This document shows, piece by piece, positions 36,079 through 45,527 of a DNA stretch of 64,000 bases. This DNA is from 67-14 sp035502775. GTDB taxonomy: Bacteria; Actinomycetota; Thermoleophilia; Solirubrobacterales; 70-9. The position numbers and the translations under genes are program-made. The notes below the pieces were generated by a model, which saw only the letters and a program-made list of their open reading frames with translations, did no database searches and was not told the origin of the DNA. The stretch is from assembly GCA_035502775.1 (NCBI GenBank), contig DATJUB010000039.1, positions 1 through 64,000 of the forward strand, in the 5' to 3' direction. Position 1 is the stretch's first letter. Every line of letters starts with the position of its first letter.

Positions 36079-37659
36079 TTGAGTGAACAGAGTTCTGGTG
36101 AAATGAATTCACCGAAAAGCCGGGGATTCAACGACTTGCTCGGCGTACTCAGGAGGCGAGTGCTGGTGATCCTGGGCTGTGTGGTCCTGGTGGCGGGAGC
36201 CGCACTCGGATTCTCGCTGCTGCAGACCAAGGAGTATTCCGCCACCGCGTCGCTGCTCTTCCGCGACCCCGGATTCGACCAGCGGCTGTTCGGATCCCAG
36301 GCGTTCAATTCCACCGACCCGGTCCGCGAAGCCGCGACCAACCTCAACCTGGTTTCTCTCGACGCGGTGGCTGACCTCACCGCTGACGAGCTCGCGATCC
36401 CCGACCTCAGTGGCGACGACGTCTCGGACATGATCATGGTCGAGACCCAGGGGGCCTCGGATGTCGTCTCGGTCACCGCGACCGACCCGGATCCGGAGGC
36501 AGCCGCGCTGATCGCCAACACCTTCGCCGAGTCCTACGTCAAGTTCCGCCGTGAGGCCGACCGCAAGAAGATCAACGACGCGATCGCCCTGGTGGAACGC
36601 GAGTACGCGACGCTCGACGGGGGCGCACGGGAATCTGACGAAGGACAGACGCTTCAGAAACAGGTGGGCCGGCTTCAGGCCCTCGGTGCCCTCCAGACCG
36701 GCAACGCGGAGATCGTCCAGACGGCCGAGGAGCCGGACTCGCCGAGCATTCCCAAGACCGGCCGGAACGTCTCCGTGGGGATCGTCCTGGGCTTGCTCCT
36801 CGGAATCGCGACCGCGCTGCTGATGGAACGCTTCGACCGGCGCCTGCGGGAGCCTTCCGACCTCGAGGAGGTCTTCGGACTGCCGCTCCTGGCCAGCATT
36901 CCGGAAAGCAGCGCCCTGCTGTCCGGGGCCGATGCGACCGACGTGACCAAGGAGCTGCCGCTGGTCGAGGCCGAGGCCTTCCGGATGCTGCGCGCGCGCC
37001 TGCGCTACTTCAACGTCGACCGCGAGATCAAGGTCGTGCTGACCACCTCGGCGGCCCCCGATGACGGCAAGTCCACCACCAGCTGGAACCTCGCCGCGGT
37101 CGCGGCCGACACCGGCAGTTCGGCGATCCTCGTCGAGGCCGACTTCAGACGTCCTACCGCGGCGCGGCGGCACCAGCTCGCGCCGGCTCCCGGGCTCGCC
37201 GAGCTGCTGACCCACCAGACCGATCTCGAGTCGGCGATCCAGCAGATCCCGGTCAGGTCTGTGAACGACCCTTCACAGACCTCGTCGAAGCTGGACGTGA
37301 TCACCTCCGGATCACCGCCCCCGAGTCCGGCCGAACTTCTCGGGAGCGAGGAGATGAAGGCACTGCTCGCGACACTCACCCAGCGCTACGACATGGTGGT
37401 GGTCGACGCGCCGCCGATGCTGGTGATCGCCGATCCGATTCCCCTCACCGGAATGGTCGATGGCGTGATCGTGGTCGCCCGCCTCAACAAGACGACCACC
37501 GACCAGGCGGAGAGCCTGCGCCGCCAGCTCGAGAATCTCGGCGCCCCGACCCTCGGGCTGGTCGCGAACCGGGTCAAGGGCGGGAGTGGCTACGGCTACG
37601 GCTACTACTACGGCGGCGGCGAACCGGCAGAACTCGAGCCACCCGTGACCTCCGGCTGA
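36079..37659 (+). CDS. Chain-length regulator fused to bacterial tyrosine kinase (Wzc/CpsCD-like)
   Basis: 526 residues. An N-terminal Wzz domain has a first transmembrane helix (about 28-48) and a second near 228-250 after a periplasmic coil. The cytoplasmic BY-kinase domain has Walker A APDDGKSTTS, a Walker A' variant ILVEADFRRP and Walker B VVVDAPPM. The C-terminus carries a Tyr cluster (YGYGYYYGG), the usual autophosphorylation site. It controls polymer length and export. TTG 36079 is favoured by the SD-like GAAGGGTG; ATG 36103 is an alternative. The cognate phosphatase is the CpsB-like protein at 33803. Confidence 0.9.
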   Translation: MSEQSSGEMNSPKSRGFNDLLGVLRRRVLVILGCVVLVAGAALGFSLLQTKEYSATASLLFRDPGFDQRLFGSQAFNSTDPVREAATNLNLVSLDAVADLTADELAIPDLSGDDVSDMIMVETQGASDVVSVTATDPDPEAAALIANTFAESYVKFRREADRKKINDAIALVEREYATLDGGARESDEGQTLQKQVGRLQALGALQTGNAEIVQTAEEPDSPSIPKTGRNVSVGIVLGLLLGIATALLMERFDRRLREPSDLEEVFGLPLLASIPESSALLSGADATDVTKELPLVEAEAFRMLRARLRYFNVDREIKVVLTTSAAPDDGKSTTSWNLAAVAADTGSSAILVEADFRRPTAARRHQLAPAPGLAELLTHQTDLESAIQQIPVRSVNDPSQTSSKLDVITSGSPPPSPAELLGSEEMKALLATLTQRYDMVVVDAPPMLVIADPIPLTGMVDGVIVVARLNKTTTDQAESLRRQLENLGAPTLGLVANRVKGGSGYGYGYYYGGGEPAELEPPVTSG

Positions 37660-37675
37660 CCGGGCCGAGGCGTCC

Positions 37676-39643
37676 TTGCCGACACCGCCGACGACTGACC
37701 GGATCCGCGAATCGCTGCCGGCGGTGGCCGGCTTCGGCCTGCCGTTCCTGATCGTCGTCTACCTGGCGCTGGAGGCGGGCGGGTATGACCTCGTGGTCCG
37801 CGGCCAGGTCGGGATCATCGCCTGGTGGATCGTGCTGCTCGGCGTGATCGCCGGTCTGCTTCCCCTCACCCGGGTGACCCGCGGCGGCTGGGCCGTTCTG
37901 GCTGTGCTGGGTGCGCTGGCCGCCTGGACCGCGGCGGCATTGACCTGGACGGAAAGCACCGAGCGCGGCCTGATCGAGCTGAGCCGGGTCGCGACGCTGC
38001 TGGGGATATTCGCCCTCATGCTGCTGCTTCAGGGCCGGGACGGTTTCAGGCGCTCCGTCGCGGCGGTCGGGGCGGCGGTGGCCGTGGTCGCCGTGGTGGC
38101 GCTGGCATCTCGTTTCCAGCCCGATTGGTTCCCCGCCTCCGAGATACCGGCCGACTACCCCGTATCGCGGCTCAACCATCCGCTCGAGTACTGGAACGGC
38201 CTGGCCGCGTTCATGGCGATCGGGCTGGCGCCGCTGCTCTGGGCGGCCAGCTCGGCCCGTTCGATCCCGGTGCGGGCACTCGCCGCCGGAGCGGTCCCAC
38301 TCGTCGTGCTCGCCTGCTATCTGACCGCTTCGCGGGGCGGAGCGATCGAAGCCGGGGCCGCTCTTCTGATTCTGATCGTGCTCTTTCCCCGGCGGCTGAG
38401 CCTCCTGCCGACCCTGCTGGTCACCGGGCTCGGATCGGCTGTCCTGCTCCTCCTGATCCAGGCCCGGCCGGAGCTCCGCGACCTTCTGCCCGGCGATGCG
38501 GCCGGTTCGCAGGGCACCGAAATGCTGTGGCTGACCCTGGGGGTCTTCATCGTGGTGGCGGTGCTCCAGGCGGTGGTCACGACCGCGACAGCCCGGAACC
38601 GGATCGTGATTCCCCGGGTCGGCCGGAAGACCGCTCGGCGTTTCGGCCTGGCCTCCGGCGTGCTCGCACTCCTGGTCGTCTTCGTCGCTCTGGGATCGGG
38701 CTGGGCTGGGGATCGCTGGTCGGAATTCAAGGAGCCGGCCCCCGGCGACGGCACGGTCGGCCGCCTCGGCAATCTCAGCAGCGGGGAGCGCTACAAGGTC
38801 TGGGAGTCGGCGGTGGACGCCGGCTCGTCCGAGAAACTCACCGGCATCGGCCCCGGCACCTTCGAGTTCTGGTGGGCGCGGGAGGGCACCGGGACCCAGT
38901 TCGTGCGAGATGCCCACTCGCTCTATCTCGAGAACCTGGCCGAGCTGGGCCCGCTCGGATTCCTGCTCATCCTCACCTTGGTTCTCGGACCGATCGTCCT
39001 GGCCGGAACCCGGGCCCTGGCGAGGGGATCGGACGATCGCCGGGCTCTGCTCGCCGCGGCGGCGGCGGGCATGGCCGCGTTCGCGGTCGCGGCCGGAATC
39101 GACTGGGCCTGGGAACTGACGGTCCTGCCGGTGATGTTCCTGATCCTGGTCGCCGCCACTGTCGGGCCGGCGGCCGAGTCCCGCCGTGGGCGCAAACGCT
39201 CCCGCTTCACGCCGGTGCCCCTTTCGGGGAGACGGAAGGCGGGTTTCGGTCTGGCCGGTGTCGTGGCGATACTGGCGATTGCGATCCCGCTGGCCGGGAC
39301 CGTTCTGGTTCGCGAGAGCGAACGCCTCTTCCGCGAGGGAGATCTCAAGGGATCGCTGGAGAAGGCCGATCGGGCAACCGGTATCCAGCCCTACTCGGCG
39401 AGCGCGCTCGACCAGAAGTCACTCGTTCTGATCGCCGCCGGCCGGCCCGAGGAGGCGTTGCCGCCGGCGCTTGACGCGACGAACCGGGAGAGCACCAACT
39501 GGCGAACCTGGTTCGTGCTCGAGAGCGCCTATCGGGCACTCGGTGACGATTCCGGGGCGGAGCGGGCCGCGGCTCGCGCCCGTGATCTCAACACCCGGTC
39601 CCGGTTCCTCGGGACCGGTTCCATCTCGGGTGGGCACCCATGA
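37676..39643 (+). CDS. O-antigen polymerase/ligase-like protein with C-terminal TPR-like region
   Basis: 655 residues. About 12 hydrophobic helices, with the Wzy_C/WaaL-type loop around 360-425 (SSGERYKVWESAV, GIGPGTFEFWW, AHSLYLENLAELGPLG). After the last helix (about 525-545) a helical TPR-like stretch follows (about 550-645, LFREGDLKGSLEKADRATGI). Probably polymerises repeat units on the outer face of the membrane. TTG 37676 lies behind GAGGCG. It overlaps the next gene by ATGA. Confidence 0.85.
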   Translation: MPTPPTTDRIRESLPAVAGFGLPFLIVVYLALEAGGYDLVVRGQVGIIAWWIVLLGVIAGLLPLTRVTRGGWAVLAVLGALAAWTAAALTWTESTERGLIELSRVATLLGIFALMLLLQGRDGFRRSVAAVGAAVAVVAVVALASRFQPDWFPASEIPADYPVSRLNHPLEYWNGLAAFMAIGLAPLLWAASSARSIPVRALAAGAVPLVVLACYLTASRGGAIEAGAALLILIVLFPRRLSLLPTLLVTGLGSAVLLLLIQARPELRDLLPGDAAGSQGTEMLWLTLGVFIVVAVLQAVVTTATARNRIVIPRVGRKTARRFGLASGVLALLVVFVALGSGWAGDRWSEFKEPAPGDGTVGRLGNLSSGERYKVWESAVDAGSSEKLTGIGPGTFEFWWAREGTGTQFVRDAHSLYLENLAELGPLGFLLILTLVLGPIVLAGTRALARGSDDRRALLAAAAAGMAAFAVAAGIDWAWELTVLPVMFLILVAATVGPAAESRRGRKRSRFTPVPLSGRRKAGFGLAGVVAILAIAIPLAGTVLVRESERLFREGDLKGSLEKADRATGIQPYSASALDQKSLVLIAAGRPEEALPPALDATNRESTNWRTWFVLESAYRALGDDSGAERAAARARDLNTRSRFLGTGSISGGHP

Positions 39644-41133
39644 CCGGCCGCGGGCCGAACCGGGCGCTCCAGCCATCGCCGGTGACTCCGACGGCAGTCG
39701 GGATCGCGGGGCTCACACTCTCGTTCGTGGCCGGTGCCCTGATCGGTCTGGGGCAGGGGAGAGTGCTCGTCGTCGTGGCGGCCGCGGCGGTTTCGGTCAC
39801 CGTCCTGGCATTGCTGGGCTCGCGGTTGCTGGCCGCTCCGGGAAGGCTCGGCTGCTGGCTGCTCGCGGCGGCGTTCTTCGCGATGCCGCTGAACGCGTTC
39901 AGGGTCGCCGGATCGGTGACCCTCGGCGACATGCTGCTGCTCGCGGCGATCCCCTTCGCGCTCTGGGCGGTCGTTTCCAGAGAAAGTCTCCCCCGGCTTC
40001 CCTCCTGGCTCTACTTCGGCGGCGGACTGCTGCTCACGAGTGTCCTGCTGCTCGAGCTGTTCCCGCCCGGGGGGATCCATCAGGTGGTGCTGACATCGAC
40101 AACCGTGCTGCAGCAGCAGAGCGATATGGAACAGTCGTCGAATCTGATGTCGGGTGTGCGCCTGCTCGTGGCCCTGGTGTTCCTGCCGGTGGCCACCTGT
40201 TTCCTCGCCGACGGCTGGGGAAAGATCCGCATGCTCACCGACGCCTGGGTGGCCGGGGTCTCCCTCAGCTGCCTGGTCGCGGTCTTCGGTGCCGTCTCCG
40301 GCCTCGACCCGCTGCAGGCGATCGCCGGCTTCCCGCTCCTGGGAGGCGGCCTCTATGAGGGCACCCGCGCGGTCGGATTCTCGGTGCATCCCTTCACCTT
40401 GAGCCTGACCGCGGTGATGGCCGCGCCGGTGGTCCTCACCAGGATCACCGACCTCAATTCCGGGCTGCGGTACGGCCCGCTGTTCGCGGTGATCGTCGCC
40501 GCGATCCTGTTGAGCGGAACCCGGACCGGCGTGCTGGTGCTGATCGCGGTCTGCGCGGCGGTCCTGATCGCCGACCGGCGAACCCGCAAGGTGCTGGGTC
40601 TCGTGATGCTGGGCGGTGCGGCCGTCCTCTGCGTCCTCCTCCTCTTCGCCTCCATCCCCGGGACGGAGCGCTTCCAGAGCACCGACCTGTCGGCCGGAGA
40701 GAGCAACCGGTCCAGGGTCACTCTCTACGAGGAGAGTGTCAGGTACATCGCGGAGCGGCCCATCGTCGGCCACGGTTTCGAACTGGTCAGGGATTCACAC
40801 AACCTGTTCCTGCAGCTGCTGCTCGCCGGCGGGGTGATCGCGCTCGTCGGCTTCTTCACGATCTTCACCGGGTATCTCGCGACGGGGTGGAGATCCAGGT
40901 TCAGAGTGCCGGATCGGCTCTACGGGGATGCGGTCGGCCTGACCCTGGCACTGGTCGCCTTTCTGCTCTCGGGTTTCCTCGGCAACGACATCTACGCCCG
41001 CTATCTCTACATTCCGGCCGGGCTGATCCTGGCGATGAGCCTGATTCGCGGCAAGGCTTCAGGGTCCGGTGGGCCTTCGGGAGAGAACGATGATTCGGGT
41101 GCCCGGAACCCGTCTCCGGCTCGTGTACGGTAG
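39640..41133 (+). CDS. Second O-antigen ligase/polymerase-like membrane protein
   Basis: 497 residues with about 11-12 hydrophobic helices and the Wzy/WaaL-type signature near 360-395 (RSRVTLYEESVRYIAERPIVGHGF, SHNLFLQLLLAGG). It starts in an ATGA overlap with the preceding polymerase-like gene, so the two are co-translated. One may polymerise and the other ligate or act on a different glycan; sequence alone does not decide. Confidence 0.85.
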   Translation: MTGRGPNRALQPSPVTPTAVGIAGLTLSFVAGALIGLGQGRVLVVVAAAAVSVTVLALLGSRLLAAPGRLGCWLLAAAFFAMPLNAFRVAGSVTLGDMLLLAAIPFALWAVVSRESLPRLPSWLYFGGGLLLTSVLLLELFPPGGIHQVVLTSTTVLQQQSDMEQSSNLMSGVRLLVALVFLPVATCFLADGWGKIRMLTDAWVAGVSLSCLVAVFGAVSGLDPLQAIAGFPLLGGGLYEGTRAVGFSVHPFTLSLTAVMAAPVVLTRITDLNSGLRYGPLFAVIVAAILLSGTRTGVLVLIAVCAAVLIADRRTRKVLGLVMLGGAAVLCVLLLFASIPGTERFQSTDLSAGESNRSRVTLYEESVRYIAERPIVGHGFELVRDSHNLFLQLLLAGGVIALVGFFTIFTGYLATGWRSRFRVPDRLYGDAVGLTLALVAFLLSGFLGNDIYARYLYIPAGLILAMSLIRGKASGSGGPSGENDDSGARNPSPARVR

Positions 41134-41137
41134 CGAG

Positions 41138-41935
41138 ATGCCTGAACAGGAATCAATCGATCGGCGGAGGCGGCTGATCGAGTTCGTCGGGGGATACTCG
41201 AAGCTGATGGTGCGTTACCGGGCGACCCGTCCGCGCTGGCTCTGGCGGGTGACCAGCCCGTTCGGAAAGCCGACGACCCGGCTGGTCGAGCGGTACGGTC
41301 CGGAGGTCAGGCGCGGCCCCTTCCAGGGGACGAAGTTCTCGAAGAACTCGCTCGGTCACGCCAACTATCTTGCCGCGAAAGTGCTGGGGACGTATGAGCC
41401 GGAGATCGTCCGATTCCTGGCCGATCACGTTCCGTCCAGCGCCACCTTCGTCGACATCGGCTCGGGGGAGGGGTTCTTCTGCATGGGTGTCGCCCGTTCC
41501 GGGCCGATCCGCGTGATCGGATTCGAGACCAATCGGTTCGAACGCAAGCTCGCGCTCGAGAACGCGCATGTCAACGGGGTGAAGATCGAGCTCCGGGGAT
41601 TCGCGGACAGTGAGGCCCTGAGCGATCTGCCAGACGGCAAGCTGCTGCTGCTTTCGGACATCGAGGGATTCGAAGAGGACCTGCTGGATCCGGAGACTTC
41701 ACCCCGGCTGCTCACGGCGACGATGGCGGTGGAGATCCATGAGCACATCCGGCCGAACGTGGTTTCGGTGCTCACCGAACGCTTCCGTGATTCGCATGTG
41801 ATCGAGCGGATCGGGATGACCGAGCGCTCCACCGACCTTCCGGAGCTCGCCGGCTGGGACGAGAAGTCGGCCGCGCTGGCCGTGAACGACGGTCATCTGG
41901 CGAGGGACGGCTGGATGACCTTCGTGCCGAAGTAG
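41138..41935 (+). CDS. SAM-dependent methyltransferase (FkbM-like)
   Basis: 265 residues. The SAM-binding motif I is FVDIGSGEGFFCMGVA, followed by an acidic residue in GFETNRFE and a conserved LLLSDIEGFEEDLL stretch like the FkbM motif (K.D.EG.E). It probably methylates a sugar hydroxyl of the repeat unit. The ATG at 41138 follows the previous stop by 4 nt, with GAG just upstream and TACGGT six bases before, so it could also have an internal promoter. Confidence 0.8.
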   Translation: MPEQESIDRRRRLIEFVGGYSKLMVRYRATRPRWLWRVTSPFGKPTTRLVERYGPEVRRGPFQGTKFSKNSLGHANYLAAKVLGTYEPEIVRFLADHVPSSATFVDIGSGEGFFCMGVARSGPIRVIGFETNRFERKLALENAHVNGVKIELRGFADSEALSDLPDGKLLLLSDIEGFEEDLLDPETSPRLLTATMAVEIHEHIRPNVVSVLTERFRDSHVIERIGMTERSTDLPELAGWDEKSAALAVNDGHLARDGWMTFVPK

Positions 41936-41948
41936 GCCGCGGCGTTCC

Positions 41949-43121
41949 GTGCGTATCCTGCGACTGATTCCCACGATCGACGCCGCCGCCGGAGGGCCCT
42001 CGACCTCGATCGTCAACTCGGTCGTGGCCGAGTCCCGGACCGGCCTCGATGTCACCGTCGTCTGTGCCGGTGATTCGCACGCGTCCGGCATCAATGAGCG
42101 GGCGATGTCCGCGATGCTGGGGGCGGGGGTCGAGGTCTTGGAGTTTCCCCGCTTGAAGCGGTCGGCAAAGGCCCAGACATGGGGTCTCAGCCCGAGATTG
42201 TCCGTCTGGACCATCCGGAACCTGCGACGTTTCGATGTGGTCCATCTCAACTATGTCTGGTGCTTCACCACGATTCTTGGTTCGATCCTGGGTCGGCTGC
42301 ACGGCAAGCCGGTGGTGTTGACACCACATGAGTCGCTGACCTCGTTCGACGTCGAGGTCACCTCGGGAAACCCGGTCAAGCGGTTCCTCAAGAAGCTGCT
42401 GCGCCGGATCATCCTCGCCAATGTCGACACGGTCATCTACGCCTCTTCGATGGAGTCGCTTGACAGCCGGGACGTGCCTCATACGAGTCGGCAGATCTAT
42501 CACCCTGTTATCGACATCACCCCGATGGGAACGTTCAGCGAGCCTGGGGATGCCGAATTTTGCCTCGGGTTTCTCGGCAGAATTCATCCGAAGAAGAACC
42601 TGGGGCTGATCATCGAGACTCTCGCGGCACTGAACGAAGAACAGCCGGTCCGCCCGTTTCGGCTGCTGGTCGCGGGCGGGGGCGACGCCGGATTGGAACG
42701 GGAACTGCGCGCTCTGGCGGAGGAGCTCGGCGTTGGTTCTCAGATCACCTGGCTGGGGTTCGTGGACGGCTCCGGCAGAGAGGAGCTCTTCCGCGGAATT
42801 CACGTCCTGCTGATGCCGTCGCGGTACGAATCGTTCGGCATGTCGGCGGCCGAATCGATGGCGGTGGGGGTGCCGCCGATCGTGTCCCGGCGGACCGGGG
42901 TCGCCTCACTGGTCGAGGAATTCGACGCCGGGATCATCCTGCCCGAACCCACCGTGGAGAATCTCGCGGGCGCGGTCCGGGAGATGGCCGCCGACCCTCA
43001 GCTCCGGGCCGGGTATCGCGACCGGTCCCTGATCGCCGTCAACGAACGGCTTTCGTTTCGCGTCTACGGAATCCAGATCAAGCGGCTGTACGAGGAACTG
43101 GACGGTAGGCTCGGCCGGTGA
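41949..43121 (+). CDS. Glycosyltransferase family 4
   Basis: 390 residues, GT-B fold. The N-terminal half has a Gly-rich acceptor loop (AAGGPSTSIVNSVV). The C-terminal GT1/GT4 domain has FLGRIHPKKNLGLIIE and the nucleotide-sugar E(x7)E region in SRYESFGMSAAESMAVG. It transfers a sugar from a nucleotide donor to the lipid-linked intermediate, retaining mechanism. GTG 41949 is the only start before the N-terminal beta strand. It overlaps the next gene by GTGA. Confidence 0.9.
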   Translation: MRILRLIPTIDAAAGGPSTSIVNSVVAESRTGLDVTVVCAGDSHASGINERAMSAMLGAGVEVLEFPRLKRSAKAQTWGLSPRLSVWTIRNLRRFDVVHLNYVWCFTTILGSILGRLHGKPVVLTPHESLTSFDVEVTSGNPVKRFLKKLLRRIILANVDTVIYASSMESLDSRDVPHTSRQIYHPVIDITPMGTFSEPGDAEFCLGFLGRIHPKKNLGLIIETLAALNEEQPVRPFRLLVAGGGDAGLERELRALAEELGVGSQITWLGFVDGSGREELFRGIHVLLMPSRYESFGMSAAESMAVGVPPIVSRRTGVASLVEEFDAGIILPEPTVENLAGAVREMAADPQLRAGYRDRSLIAVNERLSFRVYGIQIKRLYEELDGRLGR

Positions 43122-43801
43122 TCGGCTACCTGGCCCAGATCCTCATGATGCCCCTCCCGTGGGCCGTGAGACGAACCCTCCTGGCGCGTCTCTGGGGGTA
43201 CCGGATCGACCCCGAGGCCCGGATCGGATTCTCGGTCGTCAGGCCGGCGTCCCTGGAGATGGGACCGAAGTCCAAGATCGGCCATCTCAACTTCATCCGG
43301 GGCATGGACTCGGTCCGGCTCTCCGCGCGCGCCTCGATCGGGAACCTGAACTGGATCTACGGGATTCCCGCATCCCAGACGGGCGGGTCCGGTTCCGACG
43401 CCCGGCTGGAACTTGAGGAAGGCGCCCAGCTGACCCACCGTCACCTGGTGGACTGCACGAACCTGGTCCGGCTCGGCCGGTTCTCGGTCGTGGCCGGCTA
43501 CCGGACACAGATCCTCACCCACTCGGTCAACATCCGCGAAGGTGTCCAGCAGGCCCACGAGATCTCCTTCGGGGAGTTCAGTTTCGTCGGGACGGGATGC
43601 ATCGTCCTCGGTGGATCCCGGCTGCCCGACCACTCGGTCCTCGGTGCCGGATCGGTGCTCCGCAACGATTTCGAGGAGCCGTACCGGATCTACTCGGGCA
43701 CGCCGGCCGTCTCGATTTCCGCGATCCCCGAAGACGCGGCCTTCTTCTCGAGATCGGAGCCCTATGTCGGGTTCGGGCGGAGCGCCGATCCGGCGGGCTA
43801 G
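43118..43801 (+). CDS. Left-handed beta-helix acyltransferase (colanic-acid acetyltransferase type)
   Basis: 227 residues. Hexapeptide repeats run through most of the protein (SKIGHLNFIRG, ASIGNLNWIYG) and end in GTGCIVLGGSRLPDHSVLGAGSVL, the usual C-terminal coil of LbH O-acetyltransferases. It likely acetylates the polysaccharide. Its GTG overlaps the stop of the glycosyltransferase. Its stop lies in a CTAG tetramer that also holds the stop of the opposing gene. Confidence 0.85.
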   Translation: MIGYLAQILMMPLPWAVRRTLLARLWGYRIDPEARIGFSVVRPASLEMGPKSKIGHLNFIRGMDSVRLSARASIGNLNWIYGIPASQTGGSGSDARLELEEGAQLTHRHLVDCTNLVRLGRFSVVAGYRTQILTHSVNIREGVQQAHEISFGEFSFVGTGCIVLGGSRLPDHSVLGAGSVLRNDFEEPYRIYSGTPAVSISAIPEDAAFFSRSEPYVGFGRSADPAG

Positions 43802-44985
43802 GCCGGGCGGGTCCCACCGCGCAGCAGCAGGTCGAACTTCTCGGCCAGCGCGGCCGGCGTGAGGTTCGACTCGGCGAAGCTCAGCCCGTTGCGGGACTTG
43901 GTTCGCAGCGATTCCGGGTCGGCGAGCGCCGACGACGCGGCCGCTCCGATCCTTCCCTGTGGGGTCACCCAGCCGGCGGAAGACGCCTCGACGATCCGGG
44001 CGGCCTCACTCTCCGGTCTGACCGAGGCGATCACCGGCAGCCCGGCGGCCAGGTAGTTCATGAGCTTGGAGGGCACGTTGAACTCCCCCTCGCCATAGGC
44101 CTGCGAGACGAGCGCGAGCGAGGCCCGTTCCAACTCCGAGCGGAGGTCCTCGGGGGAGAGCAGGCCGGGCATCTCGACCCGGTCGGTCCGGATCGCCGCC
44201 TTCACCTCGGGAGCGGCGACGCCGCTGCCGCAGATCACCAGCCGCGCCCCGAGCTTCGAGAGCTCGGGGTCGCTCTCGAAGTCCCTCACGATCTCGTCCA
44301 GCCCCTGGGATCTGCCGATGTTGCCCATGCAGACGATTCGCGGCGGTTCCCGGTCGGCACTCGCCGCGTAGAGCGACTCGACCGGGAAGGTCGCGGGATT
44401 GAACGCGACCGAGATCTTCGAGTCGGGCACGCCCTTTGAGCGCAGGTTCTCGCGGAAGGATTCGGAAAGCACCACGATGCCGGCGGCCGAGCCGTAGGCG
44501 GCGCTCTCCAGCCGCCGCGACCCGCGATAGATCATTCCCCCGGTGTCGACCAGGCCGGTGGTCGCGGCGCCGTCGGGAAGGATGTCCTGGAGCCAGAGAT
44601 ACCAGGGGATCCGCCGCGCCCTGGTCGCGAGCATCGCGGGCAGCAGTGCGGGAAAGCTCGGCGAGACCGAGATGATCGTGTCCGGCCTGCCGAGAAACGG
44701 GACCGCGGCGGTCTGGGCGGCCATGAAGCTGATCTCCTGCAGGAGACGCCTGCGGCGGGTGTCGCGACCGATCAGCAGGGGAAGGCGGGTCACCGGAATT
44801 CCGTCCCGGACCTCCCGGTACGGCTTCAGCTTCATGCCCCATTCGGGCTTCGGATAGTGCGGATGGGCGGCCACGATCTCGATCTCGTGGCCGCGTTCCT
44901 TCATCGCTTTCGCCCAGACGGTGCTGACCGGCCCGATGCCGAGCGGCTCGGGGTCGTAGTTGTAGCTCCAAAGCTGGACGTGCAC
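43798..44985 (-). CDS. Glycosyltransferase family 4, WcaI/WbuB-like
   Basis: 395 residues. The N-terminus VHVQLWSYNYDPEPLGIGP is typical of WcaI/WbuB enzymes of capsule and O-antigen loci. The C-terminal GT4 domain carries CMGNIGRSQGLDEIV and a Glu-rich donor site (GEGEFNVPSKLMNYLAAGLPV). GTG 44985 is chosen because similarity begins there; the frame continues to 45072 with no family resemblance and would run antisense to the next gene. It is the only glycosyltransferase on the minus strand within the cluster. Confidence 0.88.
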   Translation of the reverse strand: MHVQLWSYNYDPEPLGIGPVSTVWAKAMKERGHEIEIVAAHPHYPKPEWGMKLKPYREVRDGIPVTRLPLLIGRDTRRRRLLQEISFMAAQTAAVPFLGRPDTIISVSPSFPALLPAMLATRARRIPWYLWLQDILPDGAATTGLVDTGGMIYRGSRRLESAAYGSAAGIVVLSESFRENLRSKGVPDSKISVAFNPATFPVESLYAASADREPPRIVCMGNIGRSQGLDEIVRDFESDPELSKLGARLVICGSGVAAPEVKAAIRTDRVEMPGLLSPEDLRSELERASLALVSQAYGEGEFNVPSKLMNYLAAGLPVIASVRPESEAARIVEASSAGWVTPQGRIGAAASSALADPESLRTKSRNGLSFAESNLTPAALAEKFDLLLRGGTRPA

Positions 44986-45038
44986 GCGCCGAACGATCTC
45001 ACGAATGCCGTGGAGCGGGTGGAGCCGACGGTGGTGTC

Positions 45039-45044
45039 TATGAT
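45039..45044 (+). promoter_or_regulatory. Leaderless-type -10 for the small exported protein
   Basis: TATGAT ends 9 nt before ATG 45054. There is no SD at proper distance (GGAAG touches the ATG). No strong -35. Confidence 0.45.
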
Positions 45045-45053
45045 CCCCGGAAG

Positions 45054-45527
45054 ATGTTTCGCACTTACGCAACCGCCCTGGCGGTCGCCGGAGCGCTTCT
45101 CATGGCTGGGGCCGCAGGGGCCGCGGAGCCGACGGTGGTCGACCAATACACCGAACAGGTGCCCACTCCCGGTGGCGAGAAGCCGGTGAAAGAGGTTCCG
45201 TCGACCCCCGATGCGGGTGGTCCCGAGGGTTCCTCGACACCTGTCGCCGCCGCTCCGTCCGGCGGCACGGGAGGCGGGTCGGCCGGCGTGGCGGCGGCTC
45301 CGGGCGAGAACACGGCGCGAAGCGGCGATGCCGATCCCGGTGACGCGGGCGATACCGCGAAGGATTCGGCGGGCGGTCAGGACACGGGCACGGCCGGCAT
45401 CACCGAAGACTCGGATTCGAGTGGGATGGGTCTGGTCTTCCCGCTGATTCTGCTCGCCTGTCTGGTCGCCGTCGCCGCGGTCGTCATCGCTCGCCGACGC
45501 GGCGGGGCCGGCCCCCGGGCGACCTGA
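45054..45527 (+). CDS. Small exported Ala/Gly/Pro-rich protein with C-terminal membrane anchor
   Basis: 157 residues, no recognised family. Signal peptide (TALAVAGALLMAGAAGAAE) followed by about 100 low-complexity residues rich in Ala, Gly, Pro, Asp and Thr, then a hydrophobic helix (VFPLILLACLVAVAAVVIA) and RRRGGAGPRAT. The layout mimics a sortase substrate tail but there is no LPXTG-type motif, so it is probably simply membrane anchored. The next gene starts at the very base after its stop, which argues for joint expression with the glycoside hydrolase. Confidence 0.75.
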   Translation: MFRTYATALAVAGALLMAGAAGAAEPTVVDQYTEQVPTPGGEKPVKEVPSTPDAGGPEGSSTPVAAAPSGGTGGGSAGVAAAPGENTARSGDADPGDAGDTAKDSAGGQDTGTAGITEDSDSSGMGLVFPLILLACLVAVAAVVIARRRGGAGPRAT

